From: Candidatus Altimarinota bacterium
Lineage (GTDB): Bacteria > Patescibacteriota > Gracilibacteria > BD1-5 > UBA2023
DNA length: 6,009 nt
Assembly (NCBI GenBank): GCA_947373235.1
Contig: CANBWW010000057.1
Location: forward strand, 1 to 6,009
Direction: 5' to 3'
Numbering within the stretch: the stretch's first letter is position 1; every line of letters begins with the position of its first letter. Of this stretch, positions 5,227 through 6,009 are shown in pieces. A program made the position numbers and the translations under genes. The notes beneath the pieces are model-generated. The model ran no database searches. It was given only the letters and a program-made list of their open reading frames with translations, and was not told the origin of the DNA.

Positions 5227-5997
5227 ATGAAAAAGATCGTTGCCCTTGGAGTTACTACTCTTATCGGACTTTCAAGTCTCGGTGTTTCCGCTGCAGAAAT
5301 GGGAGGAAGCATGATGATGAATTCAGACATGAATATGTCTATGTCATCAGGAATGATGAATACATCTATGCAGATGAGTACAAAATTGAAACCTATGACC
5401 ACGATTGCAATTGCAAAATGGCTTGGATATTCATGGAAATCTGATCGAAAAATGCTTGCTCAAATGGCAGGAATAAGCGGATATCGTGGAACCTATGCTC
5501 AAAATATAAAACTTCGAACATACCTCGTTCAAGTTGCAAGTGAAGGAGTTATGGTTGGTGGTGCGAGCATGGTAAAGACTCGAGATATTGTCGATAATGC
5601 CGTTCGAGCGAACAATGTTACGACTGTAGTTGCTGCTGTCAAAGCTGCTGGACTCGTAGATACACTCAAGAGTGCTGGACCATTTACAGTATTTGCACCA
5701 GATAATGCAGCCTTTGCAAAACTTCCTGCAGGAACCGTAGAAACACTCGTGAAACCTGAAAACAAAGCGACTCTCGTAGATATCCTTACATACCACGTCG
5801 TTGCTGGAAGATATACAACTGCCGATCTCAAAGACGGTATGGAACTCACAACGGTCGAAGGAAAAAAACTCATGATCAAGAAAGATGCTACTGGAAAAAT
5901 CTGGATCAATGGATCAGCTATGATCGAAACCGCTGATGTTATCTCTACAAACGGAGTGACTCACGTGATCGACACGGTTCTGATGCCGACAAAATAA
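5227..5997 (+). CDS. Secreted fasciclin (FAS1) domain protein with methionine-rich N-terminus
   Basis: A 256-residue exported protein. The ATG at 5227-5229 is preferred over an upstream in-frame GTG at 5191 because it opens a classical signal peptide (MKKIVALGVTTLIGLSSLG) with probable cleavage near VSA-AE (22/23). The GTG also lies only eight bases after the predicted -10. The mature N-terminus is extremely Met-rich: 12 Met among residues 25-57, with Ser, Asn and Gly and no Cys. A short, probably helical region (about 58-110) precedes one FAS1 domain (about 113-256), with GPFTVFAPDNAAF, PAGTVE, the TYHVVAGR (YH) motif and a final THVIDTVLMPT. FAS1 domains usually mediate adhesion or surface interactions. 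The gene is divergent from the Msr operon and shares its promoter box, so the Met segment may be an oxidant sink, a Cu(I) site or an Msr client (inference). All 22 glycines use GGA or GGT, none TGA. It ends with TAA; the 12 bases after it show nothing clear. Confidence 0.9.
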   Translation: MKKIVALGVTTLIGLSSLGVSAAEMGGSMMMNSDMNMSMSSGMMNTSMQMSTKLKPMTTIAIAKWLGYSWKSDRKMLAQMAGISGYRGTYAQNIKLRTYLVQVASEGVMVGGASMVKTRDIVDNAVRANNVTTVVAAVKAAGLVDTLKSAGPFTVFAPDNAAFAKLPAGTVETLVKPENKATLVDILTYHVVAGRYTTADLKDGMELTTVEGKKLMIKKDATGKIWINGSAMIETADVISTNGVTHVIDTVLMPTK

Positions 5998-6009
5998 TTC
6001 CCGAAAAAA

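Noticed and set aside
5431..5909. Minus-strand open frames of 121 and 126 aa opposite the FAS1 gene
   Set aside because: They are shadows of the FAS1 coding region with no family resemblance.

Overview
The window comes from a bacterium that reads UGA as glycine (genetic code 25), which points to the candidate phyla Gracilibacteria (BD1-5/GN02) or Absconditabacteria (SR1). Under the standard code most genes here look broken. When UGA is read as Gly, every break heals, and 18 in-frame TGA codons fall in four genes. Many sit on glycines that the protein families require, such as the Gly before the MsrA catalytic GCFWC motif and the Gly of GY, GL, GK and WG in an OmpR-type regulator. TGG still encodes Trp. 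The two phyla cannot be told apart from this window.

Layout: the left edge (minus strand, 1-293) is the N-terminal part of a PiT-family phosphate transporter with its own putative promoter. A strong hairpin terminator (355-385) separates it from a four-gene minus-strand operon transcribed from right to left. The genes in order are a secreted MsrB (5066-4569), an OmpR-family response regulator (4533-3859), a membrane sensor histidine kinase (3852-2590) and a 687-residue four-domain fusion CcdA-MsrA-thioredoxin-MsrB (2532-469). On the other side of a 160-base divergent control region (5067-5226) is a plus-strand gene (5227-5997) for a secreted fasciclin (FAS1) protein with a very methionine-rich N-terminus.

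How the genes fit together (inference): the fusion looks like a complete extracytoplasmic methionine-repair machine. CcdA would carry electrons across the membrane to the tethered thioredoxin domain, which would reduce the tethered MsrA and MsrB and perhaps the separate secreted MsrB. The two-component system lies between the two Msr genes. Three promoters (fusion gene, msrB and the FAS1 gene) carry a TGTTAAT-type box 9-10 bases upstream of a -10-like hexamer. The box is a clear direct repeat, TGTTAAT-N4-YGTTAAT with 11-base period, at the last two. This is the classical arrangement for an OmpR/PhoB-type activator. The Met-rich FAS1 protein would then belong to the same regulon, as a sacrificial oxidant sink, a Cu(I)-binding surface protein or a main client of the Msr enzymes. 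The start codons are preceded by pyrimidine-rich tracts (often CTTTCT-ATG) and not by Shine-Dalgarno sequences.
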